Shown: one piece after another, positions 46,058-54,215 of the stretch
How the letters are laid out: every line of letters starts with the position of its first letter
Position numbering within the stretch: position 1 is the stretch's first letter
Source: Phycisphaeraceae bacterium
Lineage (GTDB): Bacteria > Planctomycetota > Phycisphaerae > Phycisphaerales > UBA1924
Assembly: GCA_019636515.1 (NCBI GenBank)
Contig: JAHBXI010000001.1
Location: 372,001 to 436,000 of the forward strand
Length of the DNA: 64,000 nt
Direction of reading: 5' to 3'
Program-made: the position numbers and the translations under genes
The notes under the pieces: model-generated
Database searches by the model: none
What the model was told of the DNA's origin: nothing
Seen by the model: only the letters and a program-made list of their open reading frames with translations

Positions 46058-47206
46058 ATGAGCGAACACATTTATATATCTAAGTTCCTTCCCGACGGAA
46101 CGACGATTTTGCTTACCGGAGGCGGACGGCAATTCATCGAGCACATCGGCGAAGATGCGGCGCGCGAAGTGGTCGCCGGGGTACTGACAGGTCGCAACAT
46201 CCGTGACCAAACCGAGCCCCTGACCCGCCGTCGGATCTCGCAGGTCACCGGCGGCCTCGTGGCAATGTTTGCTCATGCCAAGTCGCAAATCCCCGATCTT
46301 GAAGCCCATCTCTCCGAACTCGCCTTGAAGCAATTGGAATCGAACTCGCCACTCAAGCGGACGGCGAAATGGCCGGCCCAGTGGGTGATCGGCCTTACCG
46401 AAAAGGGCTACCAGAATGTCCTGAGAAGTAGCCCACCGAATCGCAAAGCCTATATCGACTCATTCGAGGCCGCCATCACCGCCGCCGCCCAGAAATGCCG
46501 GGATGACCTTGGTGACTTGCGAATGACACTGGGATTCGTCAAAGGGCCAGACGGGCGTGTGGTCGAACTTGATTGGAACGGGATTTCACGGCTGACGACG
46601 GCGATCGGGTGCGCGACGCTGACCCTTCGCGGCTCCGAGAAGTCGATGTACGGCAAATTGTTCGAGCGATTGGTTCTCGGTTCGATTCTTTCGATTCTCG
46701 GCTACAAGCGAGTCAATCCCCGCGGCAACACGGCCAACTCCATGGTATTCTGGCTTGGCGATGCATCCGGCAACCGCGAATGCGATGCCACCGTTATTCA
46801 TAAACCCGGCAAGGTCGCTCGTTTCGATATCGGGTTCATCGGATCCGGCAATCCCGAGATCTCGAAAGACAAACTCAGCCGCTACGAAGGTGAAATCAAA
46901 CGCGGCACCAAGGATTACTCGTCCAAGACATTTATAATCGTGGACCGCCTCCCAGCCAGCGCCAAGACTCAGAAGGCGGCAGAAAAAATCGGCGCCATCA
47001 TCGTGCAGATGAGCATGCAATACTGGCCTCGCGCTTTGGCCAAGCATTTATCCGAGTGGTTTGACTCTGATTACGAATTGTCTCATCTTGATGATGCACA
47101 TATCGAGAAGTATTTACGCGCACGTCTGAACGACGTTCCGATTACAGAGTTTTTGATAAACGTTGATGTCGACGAATCAAATATTGAAGATTTTTCTGAA
47201 GATTGA
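46058..47206 (+). CDS. Putative restriction endonuclease, perhaps CfrBI-like
   Basis: The 382-residue product starts 9 bases after the methylase stop. Residues 210-300 contain YGKLFERLVLGSILSILGYK, NRECDATVIH and VARFDIGFIGSGNPEISKDK, a likely PD-(D/E)xK nuclease core with Asp and Glu clusters. Order, spacing and size suggest a type II enzyme, and the CfrBI family (usually an m4C pair, recognising CCWWGG in the founding member) is my best guess, without a database check. Low GC compared with neighbours fits recent transfer. Confidence 0.6.
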   Translation: MSEHIYISKFLPDGTTILLTGGGRQFIEHIGEDAAREVVAGVLTGRNIRDQTEPLTRRRISQVTGGLVAMFAHAKSQIPDLEAHLSELALKQLESNSPLKRTAKWPAQWVIGLTEKGYQNVLRSSPPNRKAYIDSFEAAITAAAQKCRDDLGDLRMTLGFVKGPDGRVVELDWNGISRLTTAIGCATLTLRGSEKSMYGKLFERLVLGSILSILGYKRVNPRGNTANSMVFWLGDASGNRECDATVIHKPGKVARFDIGFIGSGNPEISKDKLSRYEGEIKRGTKDYSSKTFIIVDRLPASAKTQKAAEKIGAIIVQMSMQYWPRALAKHLSEWFDSDYELSHLDDAHIEKYLRARLNDVPITEFLINVDVDESNIEDFSED

Positions 47207-47549
47207 TCTTCGCTCCCAACTCGACCTGATCCTGAAGTTCACGGCTGTCCTGCTCTTGACCACGGCCAACAAGCAATTGCCGGCGCAGCCGCGGTCTCCC
47301 GATAACATCATCGCTCACCGATCCCCTCTGCCACCTCGGGAATGAACCCAAGCGCGGGGCCGGGGGCGGGCGTCGCCGCGTCTTCCATGGCGCGCGGGAT
47401 TGGCGCGGCTTTGATTCCCGCCGCCGAGGTTACGATGAGCACGGCGTCACCGGACCCCTTGCCCTCCGTTCACATCGCGCCCGGGTTGCAACATCCCGGG
47501 ATGTCGTTGACACCGCCTCGTTGGCGCGGGCGCCGCGGACGTCGCCGGG
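47207..47549. other. Intergenic region around the right repeat
   Basis: About 340 bases lie between the nuclease and the minus-strand thioredoxin-like gene. They contain the 47-bp repeat. No further gene or RNA is supported. The part after the repeat is as GC-rich as the host chromosome, so the change in composition falls at about the repeat. Confidence 0.45.
47318..47364 (+). repeat. 47-bp direct repeat, right copy
   Basis: This is an exact copy of the sequence at 44688-44734, with the same ends and orientation. It lies 112 bases after the nuclease stop. The interval from repeat start to repeat start is 2630 bases. Confidence 0.95.
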
Positions 47550-47783
47550 TCACTTCAGTTCCGCCAGCGCCGCGCCGAAGTTGATGTGGTACGGCACGCC
47601 ATCGATGACGATGGCCGGCACGGACTTCACGCCCGCCGCCTGGGCTTCGGACACTCGCGACCTGGCCTGCCCGAGGTCGACGATCTCGACGCTGAACCTC
47701 GCCGGATCGAGCGACTCGGCGATCTCGCGCTGGGCCTGGACACAGACAGGGCATCCGGCGTGGTAGAACTTCGCTGCTTTCAT
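47550..47783 (-). CDS. Small thioredoxin/glutaredoxin-like protein
   Basis: This is one of the shortest thioredoxin-fold proteins, 77 residues. KFYHAGCPVCVQAQREIAES carries the redox motif CPVC at about 11-14, and GVKSVPAIVIDGVPYHINFG has the cis-proline (VPAI) used in this fold. It is translationally coupled to the MarR gene upstream (ATGA overlap at 47780-47783), so it very probably works in the same redox circuit, perhaps reducing the regulator's cysteines. Confidence 0.8.
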   Translation of the reverse strand: MKAAKFYHAGCPVCVQAQREIAESLDPARFSVEIVDLGQARSRVSEAQAAGVKSVPAIVIDGVPYHINFGAALAELK

Positions 47784-48502
47784 GATCGGATTCCTCGGCT
47801 CTTCGTCGGCATTGCTGGCCAGGCCCCCGGCGAAACCGCTTCGCCGGATGGCCCGCCCTTGATGAACACCTGCCACAGTTTCGGGCGAACATCCTCGCCC
47901 GCGAGTTCGTGCTCCTGGCAATCCAGACGCAGGTCCGCATCCCGGAGCGGAGCGTCCACGTACGCGCAGTGGTGCGGCGCCTGGGCTCCGGGGTGCTGGT
48001 GCGGGCGAAAGTAGGTACACGTGGCACACATGCGCACCGTTGAGATCCGCCCGCTTTCCTGGAGCGAGCGGATCATCTTGGTCAGCCCCTTCACGAAGAC
48101 TCCCCGCTCGACAGGGTCAAGTTCATCGATGGCCTTCAGCAGCGCATCGGGCCACTGGGCCGACTCGCGGGAGCGGCGCCGGCCCTCCGTGGTGACCCGC
48201 ACCCGCACGACGCGAGCATCGTGCCCGGCACGATCTCGCACGACGAGTTTCTTGCGCTCAAGGGCCGTGATGGCGTCGCTTGCCGTCGGCTGCGTGACCG
48301 CCAGTTGGCGGGCGACCTCCGAGACGCCGAGCCATCCCTCCGGCGAGGCGAGAACCACGGCGAGCACCTGCGACTGCGTGGGCGTGAGACCCGAGGTTTC
48401 TCCGGCCTGCCATGCCTGGTGCCGGAGCACCAGGCCGATCTTCGCGAGGCCCGTCGCCACGGCATCCCCGCCGACGGACGCTTTGGTTCTGGCCTTTTTC
48501 AT
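47780..48502 (-). CDS. MarR-family regulator with Cys/His-rich C-terminal domain
   Basis: The 240-residue regulator starts at MKKARTKASVGGD (48502). The winged helix spans about 30-145: GLTPTQSQVLAVVLASPEGW, LGVSEVARQLAVTQPTASDA and RVVRVRVTTEGRRRS. The C-terminal part adds MCATCTYFRPHQHPGAQAPH, HHCAYVDAPL and LDCQEHELAG, a CxxC...H...HHC...C array that could bind Zn or an Fe-S cluster or sense oxidation. Its operator probably overlaps its ribosome binding site (48501-48513). The coupled thioredoxin-like gene follows. Confidence 0.85.
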   Translation of the reverse strand: MKKARTKASVGGDAVATGLAKIGLVLRHQAWQAGETSGLTPTQSQVLAVVLASPEGWLGVSEVARQLAVTQPTASDAITALERKKLVVRDRAGHDARVVRVRVTTEGRRRSRESAQWPDALLKAIDELDPVERGVFVKGLTKMIRSLQESGRISTVRMCATCTYFRPHQHPGAQAPHHCAYVDAPLRDADLRLDCQEHELAGEDVRPKLWQVFIKGGPSGEAVSPGAWPAMPTKSRGIRS

Positions 48503-48513
48503 AGGAGTCCTAT
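48501..48513. promoter_or_regulatory. Palindromic operator over the MarR start
   Basis: ATAGGA-G-TCCTAT is a perfect inverted repeat. On the minus strand it contains the Shine-Dalgarno-like AGGA and the first two bases of the ATG of the MarR gene. Repressor bound here would block both transcription and ribosome access, a common autoregulatory arrangement for MarR proteins. Confidence 0.65.
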
Positions 48514-48927
48514 ACAATAACCGCGCGGAATCGCTCGGTCAAGCCCCTCTCACGGATGTTCCTGAAGACCCTCGCAATACACACGCCGCGGGTCATCCCC
48601 GGGTCACGATCCCGGCGGAGGCCGACGCCGCCACCGTGCCTGTGAAACTCCGAATCGCGCGTGGTCACGCCACCCCCGTCCTCACATGGCCGGGGCGGTT
48701 GCGAAGGCGACCGGCCCTCTGGATTCAGGGATCGCCGCCGAGAGACCCCGCCCGCATCGTCCGCGATCCGGCCGATACGGTTCACGGCACGGCGGATACC
48801 GTGGAGAGAAAAGCCGGCGAGGCGGTGTATCCTGAGATCGCCCGTGCCGAACAACGCCGTGCGCGGAGCACGCCGCGCCGAAAGTCCCTTCGGCGATCAA
48901 CTCCCACCCCCACCGCAACGGCCGTGC
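48503..48927. other. Intergenic region upstream of the MarR gene
   Basis: About 425 bases between the MarR gene and the VOC lipoprotein gene. The palindrome at 48501-48513 is the only clear signal. AT-rich bases at 48515-48525 (ACAATAACC) may belong to the promoter. No gene or RNA is supported. Confidence 0.4.
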
Positions 48928-49416
48928 TCACCTGGCCGGCCTGGGCACGTGCTGGTCGAGCAGGATCGGGTTCCCGTCCGGATCAACCAGGACGAGGCTC
49001 GCCGGCCCCGTGCCGGTTTCATCGGCGGTGGTCGTCAGCGCCACGCCCATGGCCTGAAGTGCCCGCTGGATCTCTCGCACGTCGTCGAAATCGGCGAGGG
49101 GCTTTCCTTCGGCGTCCCAGCCGGGGTTGAAGGTAAGGATGTTCCGATCGAACATCCCCTGGAAGAGACCGATCGTCGCCTGGCCGCTCCGCAGGATCAG
49201 CCAGTTCTGCGAGGGATCTCCGCCGATCGCCCGGAAGCCGAGTTTCTCGTAGAACGCCCGTGAAGCCGCGAGGTCCTTGACCGCCAAACTCACGGAGAAA
49301 TTCCCAAGTCTCATCGGCGCTACTCCATCGTGGTGCTGGGGTGCCGGATTCCCGGCGTTGCTCGCCGCGCAGCCGACGGTGAACAACGCGAGCATGCAGA
49401 CGACCAGGTACCGCAT
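48928..49416 (-). CDS. Lipoprotein with VOC/glyoxalase fold
   Basis: The 162-residue product starts at [12 protein letters not shown] (49416). Its signal ends in a lipobox, FTVGC, at about residue 16. The mature part has the beta-alpha-beta-beta-beta VOC fold: [37 protein letters not shown] and [20 protein letters not shown] enzymes are usually cytoplasmic, so lipid-anchored export is unusual. The metal-binding residues expected of true glyoxalases are not fully placed by eye, and the substrate is unknown. Confidence 0.75.
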   Translation of the reverse strand: MRYLVVCMLALFTVGCAASNAGNPAPQHHDGVAPMRLGNFSVSLAVKDLAASRAFYEKLGFRAIGGDPSQNWLILRSGQATIGLFQGMFDRNILTFNPGWDAEGKPLADFDDVREIQRALQAMGVALTTTADETGTGPASLVLVDPDGNPILLDQHVPRPAR

Positions 49417-49621
49417 CAACACCTCCGGCGAGGATCGTGCCTCAAGGCCACGCAAGGCCCCATGCCAACACGGCATGCACGGCACCGCACGACACGGGGC
49501 CGATTGTACAAAGTCCGCTCGCACCGCGCGGCCTGCTCGCGGCGCGCGACCGACCTCTTGTCGCGTTCCCCGGGGTCTGGGTCACGGGCATCACCGCCCC
49601 GAGCCGCGGCTCCCCCCTCGA

Positions 49622-50533
49622 TCACCCCGCCGACCTGGGCCGCAACGCGAGTTGAAGCCCGGTGGCCGCGGCCGTCAGCACGAAGATCACCGTCCCGATC
49701 GCCGCCGCGTACCCCAGGCGGCTCTGCTGGAATTCGCGGAACACGTGCAGGTTGAGGACCGTCGTCGCGTCGGTCTCGGTCCCGCTGGTCATGGCCCACA
49801 CGATGTCAAAGACCTGGAGCGACCCGATCACGCCCGTCACGACAAGGAAGACCGTCATCGGGGCCACCTGCGGCCAGGTCACGTGGCGAAGCACGCCCCA
49901 GCGCGAGGCCCCATCGACCTGGGCGGCTTCCCGAAGCCCCGGGCTGACGTTCTGCAGCGCGGCCAGGTACAGGACCATGCAGAACCCCACGCCGCGCCAG
50001 ACCTGCACCACGATGATCGAGAGCATCGGCCATTCGAACCACGGGAGATAGACCCGCCGGCGCTCCCCGGTCCCAATCGCCAGCACCGGCCCGCCCTGCA
50101 GAAAATCCGGCGGTGTCAGCCCGGCCCAACGCATCGCCCCGGGCACCAGCCCCCCGTGCGGATCGAGCATCCACCGCCAGACAAAGCCGATCGCCACGAT
50201 CGACACCACCGTCGGCAGGAACAGCGCCGTCCGAACCGCGGTCCTTCCCACGAACCACCGGGCATCGACCGCCGCCGCGAGGATGAACCCAAGCACCACC
50301 GTCGCCGGGACCGTCGCCGCCGTGAAGACCAGCGTGTTGCGCAGCGCGGGCCAGAACCGCGGATCCGACGCCAGGCCCCGGTAATTCTCAAGACCCGCGA
50401 AGCGCGGCGACATCGCCCCCGACCAGTGAAAAAACGAGAGCGCAAACCCAAGCACCGTCGGCAGCAGCGAGAAGACAAACACCACCCCGAGCGCAAACGC
50501 GAGAAAGACGATGGCGCCGCGGCCGTGCCTCAT
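49622..50533 (-). CDS. ABC transporter permease, sugar type
   Basis: This 303-residue inner-membrane permease starts at MRHGRGAIVFLAF (50533). Six hydrophobic segments and the conserved EAA loop REAAQVDGASRWGVLRHVTW are visible, the latter contacting the ATPase. Family resemblance is to MalF/UgpA sugar permeases. A second permease, a solute-binding protein and an ATPase are not in this window. It follows a GNAT acetyltransferase gene on the same strand by 10 bases, but no metabolic link between the two is apparent. Confidence 0.82.
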   Translation of the reverse strand: MRHGRGAIVFLAFALGVVFVFSLLPTVLGFALSFFHWSGAMSPRFAGLENYRGLASDPRFWPALRNTLVFTAATVPATVVLGFILAAAVDARWFVGRTAVRTALFLPTVVSIVAIGFVWRWMLDPHGGLVPGAMRWAGLTPPDFLQGGPVLAIGTGERRRVYLPWFEWPMLSIIVVQVWRGVGFCMVLYLAALQNVSPGLREAAQVDGASRWGVLRHVTWPQVAPMTVFLVVTGVIGSLQVFDIVWAMTSGTETDATTVLNLHVFREFQQSRLGYAAAIGTVIFVLTAAATGLQLALRPRSAG

Positions 50534-50543
50534 CCCGGGCAGT

Positions 50544-51179
50544 TTACCCGCGATCACGCCCGCCGGTGGCGCTCGGGGCCTCCGCGCCGCGGCCGAGCCG
50601 TTCAAGCAGGCCCGCGGCGACACGGGGCCACTCGTCGTCGAGGATGCTGAAGAACACGGTGTCCCGGATGTACCCGTCCCACATGACACGGTGACGGCGG
50701 AGCACCCCTTCTCTCGCGGCGCCAAGCCCGGCGATCGCCGCCTGGGACTGGGCGTTGCGCCCGTCGCACCTGAGTTGCACGCGGACGCAGCCCATCACCT
50801 CGAACGCGTGGCGAAGCAGCAGGTACTTGCACTCGCGGTTGATCGCCGTTCGCTGAACCGCTCGCGAGAGCCAGGTCCAGCCGATCTCGATCGAACGGTT
50901 CGCCGGCTGCGGGTCCAGGTACCTCGTCGAGCCGCACGCGCGGCCGGTCCGCCGGTCGATGATCGCAAATGCAACCCCGCGCCCGGCCCCGGTCTCCTCC
51001 ATCGCGGCGGCGATCACCGATTCCATCTCCCCGAGCGTCCCCGGCGACGCGACGGGCATGTACCGCCAGAGGTCGGGAGCATCGATCGCGTCCAGAAGTC
51101 CGCGGGCGTGCGATAGGGTGAGCGGCTCAAGCCGGGCACGTCCCCCGGGGAGTTCAAATCCCAACGCCGGATGCAACAT
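50544..51179 (-). CDS. GNAT acetyltransferase, RimJ/RimL-like
   Basis: The 211-residue product starts at MLHPALGFELPGG (51179); a GTG at 51191 is an alternative. The fold is RLEPLTLSHARGLLDAIDAP, GVAFAIIDRRTGRACGSTRY, IEIGWTWLSRAVQRTAINRE and VMGCVRVQLRCDGRNAQSQA, which holds the acetyl-CoA loop and the C-terminal strand typical of ribosomal-protein acetyltransferases. A specific substrate cannot be read off. It is probably cotranscribed with the permease. Confidence 0.8.
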   Translation of the reverse strand: MLHPALGFELPGGRARLEPLTLSHARGLLDAIDAPDLWRYMPVASPGTLGEMESVIAAAMEETGAGRGVAFAIIDRRTGRACGSTRYLDPQPANRSIEIGWTWLSRAVQRTAINRECKYLLLRHAFEVMGCVRVQLRCDGRNAQSQAAIAGLGAAREGVLRRHRVMWDGYIRDTVFFSILDDEWPRVAAGLLERLGRGAEAPSATGGRDRG

Positions 51180-51235
51180 CCAACCGCTCACACGGTATCG
51201 TACGGGCCAAGCCGCTGGATACGAGGATTCCGAGC

Positions 51236-51934
51236 ATGCCCGGCCGTGAACAACCAGCAGGCCCGCGTCAGGATCAGGACGGTGCCGGGCCTCACCCCGG
51301 ATCTCCCGTCGCGGCCTCGCCCCGCTCTCCAGCGCCGACCTCGCGCGCGGCCGCCCCGTCCAAGCCCGCCGAGTGCCCCGAGTGCGGGCACGACCTCACC
51401 GGCACGACCTCCCGGACCTGCCCGGCGTGCGGAACGCTGGTCAGGCCGAACTCCGCCCAGAACCGGATCGAACTGGAGAACCGGATCGCGAATCGTCGGC
51501 AGGCTCGCCTGCGGCGAACCCGCACCGCGCTTCTGTACGCGCTTGGGGCGGCGGTGACGGTCCTGGTTCGCCTGCTCACCAAGAGGCCGGACCTGCTGGC
51601 GCTTGATGCCAGGCTTCTCGTGATCGGCGCCCCGGCCATTTTGCTCGTGTACTCCATATGCCGGGTCACGTTCCTGGGAATCGACCAGCCGCTGTGGGGA
51701 CAGTGGCTCAGGCTCGGATCGGTCGTCGTGGCCTCCCAGGCGGTCTTGACCATGCTCGTGGCGGCCCCGCTCGGGTGCCTGTCGTACTTCCTCGTCCCCG
51801 GGATCTCCATGTGCGCCTTCCTTTTCCTGCTTCGCCGGGAACTGGAACTCGACATGCAGGAAACCGCGATCGTGGGGTTCACCTCCGCCACGGTGGCCGT
51901 GCTCTCGGTCGCGGGCTCGTACTACGTCTTCTGA
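51236..51934 (+). CDS. Membrane protein with zinc-ribbon head
   Basis: The 232-residue product has a Pro/Ser/Ala-rich N-terminus, then a zinc ribbon CPECGHDLTGTTSRTCPACG (about 47-66) with four cysteines, followed by four to five hydrophobic segments (TALLYALGAAVTVLVRLL, LLVIGAPAILLVYSICRV, AVLTMLVAAPLGCLSYFL). Cytoplasmic zinc ribbons on membrane proteins are common in Phycisphaerae, but the job is unknown. It is divergent from the acetyltransferase gene. Confidence 0.75.
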   Translation: MPGREQPAGPRQDQDGAGPHPGSPVAASPRSPAPTSRAAAPSKPAECPECGHDLTGTTSRTCPACGTLVRPNSAQNRIELENRIANRRQARLRRTRTALLYALGAAVTVLVRLLTKRPDLLALDARLLVIGAPAILLVYSICRVTFLGIDQPLWGQWLRLGSVVVASQAVLTMLVAAPLGCLSYFLVPGISMCAFLFLLRRELELDMQETAIVGFTSATVAVLSVAGSYYVF

Positions 51935-52177
51935 GTGCCTTGTCCAACGCCCTCCCCGCTCACGTGGATATACGCAACGCCGTGCCACGGCGACCCGATA
52001 GGGGTCTTTTTCGCCCAGACGGAACAGGCCGCACGACCCACCACCCCGCCGAGCCGGACCACCCTCGCGATCCCAAGTCGATCCGTCCCGCGGCCGATGA
52101 CCATGCCACCGACACGGCGGTCGGATCTGCATGCCCGCGGTGATGACCCGGGCTCAAGACTGGCAGGAGGCGTTTGC

Positions 52178-52435
52178 ATGGGCCCGACAAACAAGGCGTA
52201 TAACGAGGTCAAGGCGATCCTGGGCAAACTCGATCGCTCGATCGACGATGCCCGAAAGCGCCGCCTGGACACCGGGCCTCGCACTCCATCCACGCCTGTT
52301 CCAGCGCCGGTTCTCCCCCCCGCCTCGCAGGACACGCTGCTGGGCAATGGATCGTCGAACGCGGCCCCGCCACCCGCCATGCGGCCGTCATCCATCTTCG
52401 GGCGAGCGCAACCGATCCGCCCGACGGGCAACTAA
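52178..52435 (+). CDS. Small protein of unknown function
   Basis: AGGAGG at 52165-52170, 7 bases before the ATG, supports translation of this 85-residue protein (MGPTNKAYNEVKAILGK). The first 30 residues are helical (LGKLDRSIDDARKRRLD) and the rest is Pro/Ser/Ala-rich and disordered. I do not recognise it. Confidence 0.5.
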   Translation: MGPTNKAYNEVKAILGKLDRSIDDARKRRLDTGPRTPSTPVPAPVLPPASQDTLLGNGSSNAAPPPAMRPSSIFGRAQPIRPTGN

Positions 52436-52745
52436 ACACGGCCCGTTCGGAAGCACTAACTACTACCAAATTCATTACGTACGCGATGGGCGACCGGCGC
52501 GCCGTACGGCCCGGCGATTCATTCTCAAATCGGAATATATATAACCGCGTCGCGGACGTGGCCGTTCACCCGTGAGACCCGGCCTCCGGGGCGGTCCCCC
52601 CGCGCCGAAGATCGACCGGCGCCGGGCCGGTGGTTTCAGGGTGTGGATGGCGAATGGTCCGGCCTGCCCTGGGCTGGACCGCGGGGTTGCAATGGCGGTG
52701 TGAACCTGTCAGGATGGCGGGGCAGATCCTTGCAAGGAGTCACCC
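52436..52745. promoter_or_regulatory. Upstream region of the Tat oxidoreductase operon
   Basis: About 310 bases before the operon. TATATATAA at 52536-52543 sits in an AT-rich pocket and could be a -10 element, although a matching -35 is not clear. AAGGAG at 52734-52739 is the ribosome binding site of the first gene. No RNA or extra gene is supported. Confidence 0.4.
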
Positions 52746-54113
52746 ATGCCCGACCGCCGCTCGATGTTCCCGGTTTCCCGTCGGACGTTCCTGAAGTCGG
52801 CGGCGCTGGCGTCGCCGATGCTGGCGATGCCCGCGCTGAGTTGGGGCCGGATCATGGGCTCCAACGACCGCATCACGATCGGGGTGATCGGGACGGGGGG
52901 CATGGGGACGGTTCACGTGGAGGACTTTCTGAAGATCCAGAAGTCGGGCACGGAGAACATCGAGGTGATCCGTGTGTGCGACGTGTACCGGCGGCGTCTG
53001 AACAACGCGGTGCGTCTGATCGGGGGGAGCGAGTCGTCGGGCTCGATGGAGTACGAGCGTGTGATCGACGACCGTGACGTGAGCGCGGTGCTGATCGCGA
53101 CGCCCGACCACTGGCACACGAAGATGGCGATCGAGGCGATGGACGCGGGGAAGGATGTGTACTGCGAGAAGCCGCTGTCGCTGACGATCGAGCAGGCGAT
53201 CGAGTGCCGTGACGCGGTGCGGCGGACGGGTCGTGTGCTGCAGGTCGGTCCGCAGGGCACGAGCGAGGACCGCTGGTGGAAGGCTCGTGAGATCATCGGT
53301 TCTGGGAAGATCGGCCGGGTGGTGTGGAGCCAGGGGGCGTACTGCCGCAACAGCCGTGAGGGTCAGTTCAACTGGCGTATCGACCCCGACGCGGGCCCTT
53401 CGAGTCCTTCGGGCGGGGACGGGTACATCGACTGGGACCGGTGGCTGGGTCATCGGTGGGGTCTGGCCCCGAAGATCGAGTGGAACGCGGACCATTTCTT
53501 CCGTTTCCGCAAGTACTACGCGTACAACGGCGGCGTGGCGACGGACCTGATGTACCACCGGCTGGCGCCGCTGCTGATCGCGATCGCCGGGCCGAACGGT
53601 CAGTACCCGCGTCGGGTCTCGGCGAGCGGCGGCCTGTACATCGAGAACGACGGGCGGGACATCGGCGACACGATGATCCTGAACGTGGACTACGACGCGC
53701 CGTACGAGGGAGCGAGCGGGCACACGGTGACGCTTGCGAGCGTGATGGTCAACGACGTTGGCCTTGAGGACGCGATCCGGGGGCAGTACGGGACGCTTCG
53801 TCCGCGTGGCGGCGGGTGGAGTTTGACGGAGCAGTCGGCGTGGGCGAAGGAGTTCCGCGCGGCGAACGCCCAGGCGGGGATCAGTTCCGAGGCCAAGCCC
53901 GGCGAGGCTTCGCTGGAGATCGCGTCGGGTTCCCGGCGGAACCACAAGGAAAACTGGTTCGACGCGATCCGCGGGAAGGCCCAGCCGCACTGCAACATCG
54001 AACTGGGGTGCGCGACGATGGTGGCGATCAAGATGGGCGTGGAGAGTTTCCGTCGGAGCCAGACGCTTGTGTGGGACGCCAGGAAGGAAGCGGCGGTGGT
54101 CTCGGGGGCGTGA
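52746..54113 (+). CDS. Tat-exported Gfo/Idh/MocA oxidoreductase
   Basis: This 455-residue NAD(P)-dependent dehydrogenase is preceded by AAGGAG. The Tat signal is VSRRTFLKSAALAS at residues 10-23. The Rossmann fold has IGVIGTGGMGTVHVEDFL, LIATPDHWHTKMAIEAM and DVYCEKPLSLTIEQA, in which the EKP lysine is the family catalytic/cofactor residue. DLMYHRLAPLLIAIAG gives the substrate-domain His. It should oxidise a sugar or sugar derivative outside the cytoplasm. It is the first of four genes in one direction. Confidence 0.88.
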   Translation: MPDRRSMFPVSRRTFLKSAALASPMLAMPALSWGRIMGSNDRITIGVIGTGGMGTVHVEDFLKIQKSGTENIEVIRVCDVYRRRLNNAVRLIGGSESSGSMEYERVIDDRDVSAVLIATPDHWHTKMAIEAMDAGKDVYCEKPLSLTIEQAIECRDAVRRTGRVLQVGPQGTSEDRWWKAREIIGSGKIGRVVWSQGAYCRNSREGQFNWRIDPDAGPSSPSGGDGYIDWDRWLGHRWGLAPKIEWNADHFFRFRKYYAYNGGVATDLMYHRLAPLLIAIAGPNGQYPRRVSASGGLYIENDGRDIGDTMILNVDYDAPYEGASGHTVTLASVMVNDVGLEDAIRGQYGTLRPRGGGWSLTEQSAWAKEFRAANAQAGISSEAKPGEASLEIASGSRRNHKENWFDAIRGKAQPHCNIELGCATMVAIKMGVESFRRSQTLVWDARKEAAVVSGA

Positions 54114-54215
54114 TGGCGTTTGGCCACGGCGGGCCTGGTGGTCTGCTGGTCTGCTGGTCTGGTGGGGGCGTGAACATGCCGGGCGTGGGTGCTGCCCGGC
54201 GAGAAGGAGCATCGC

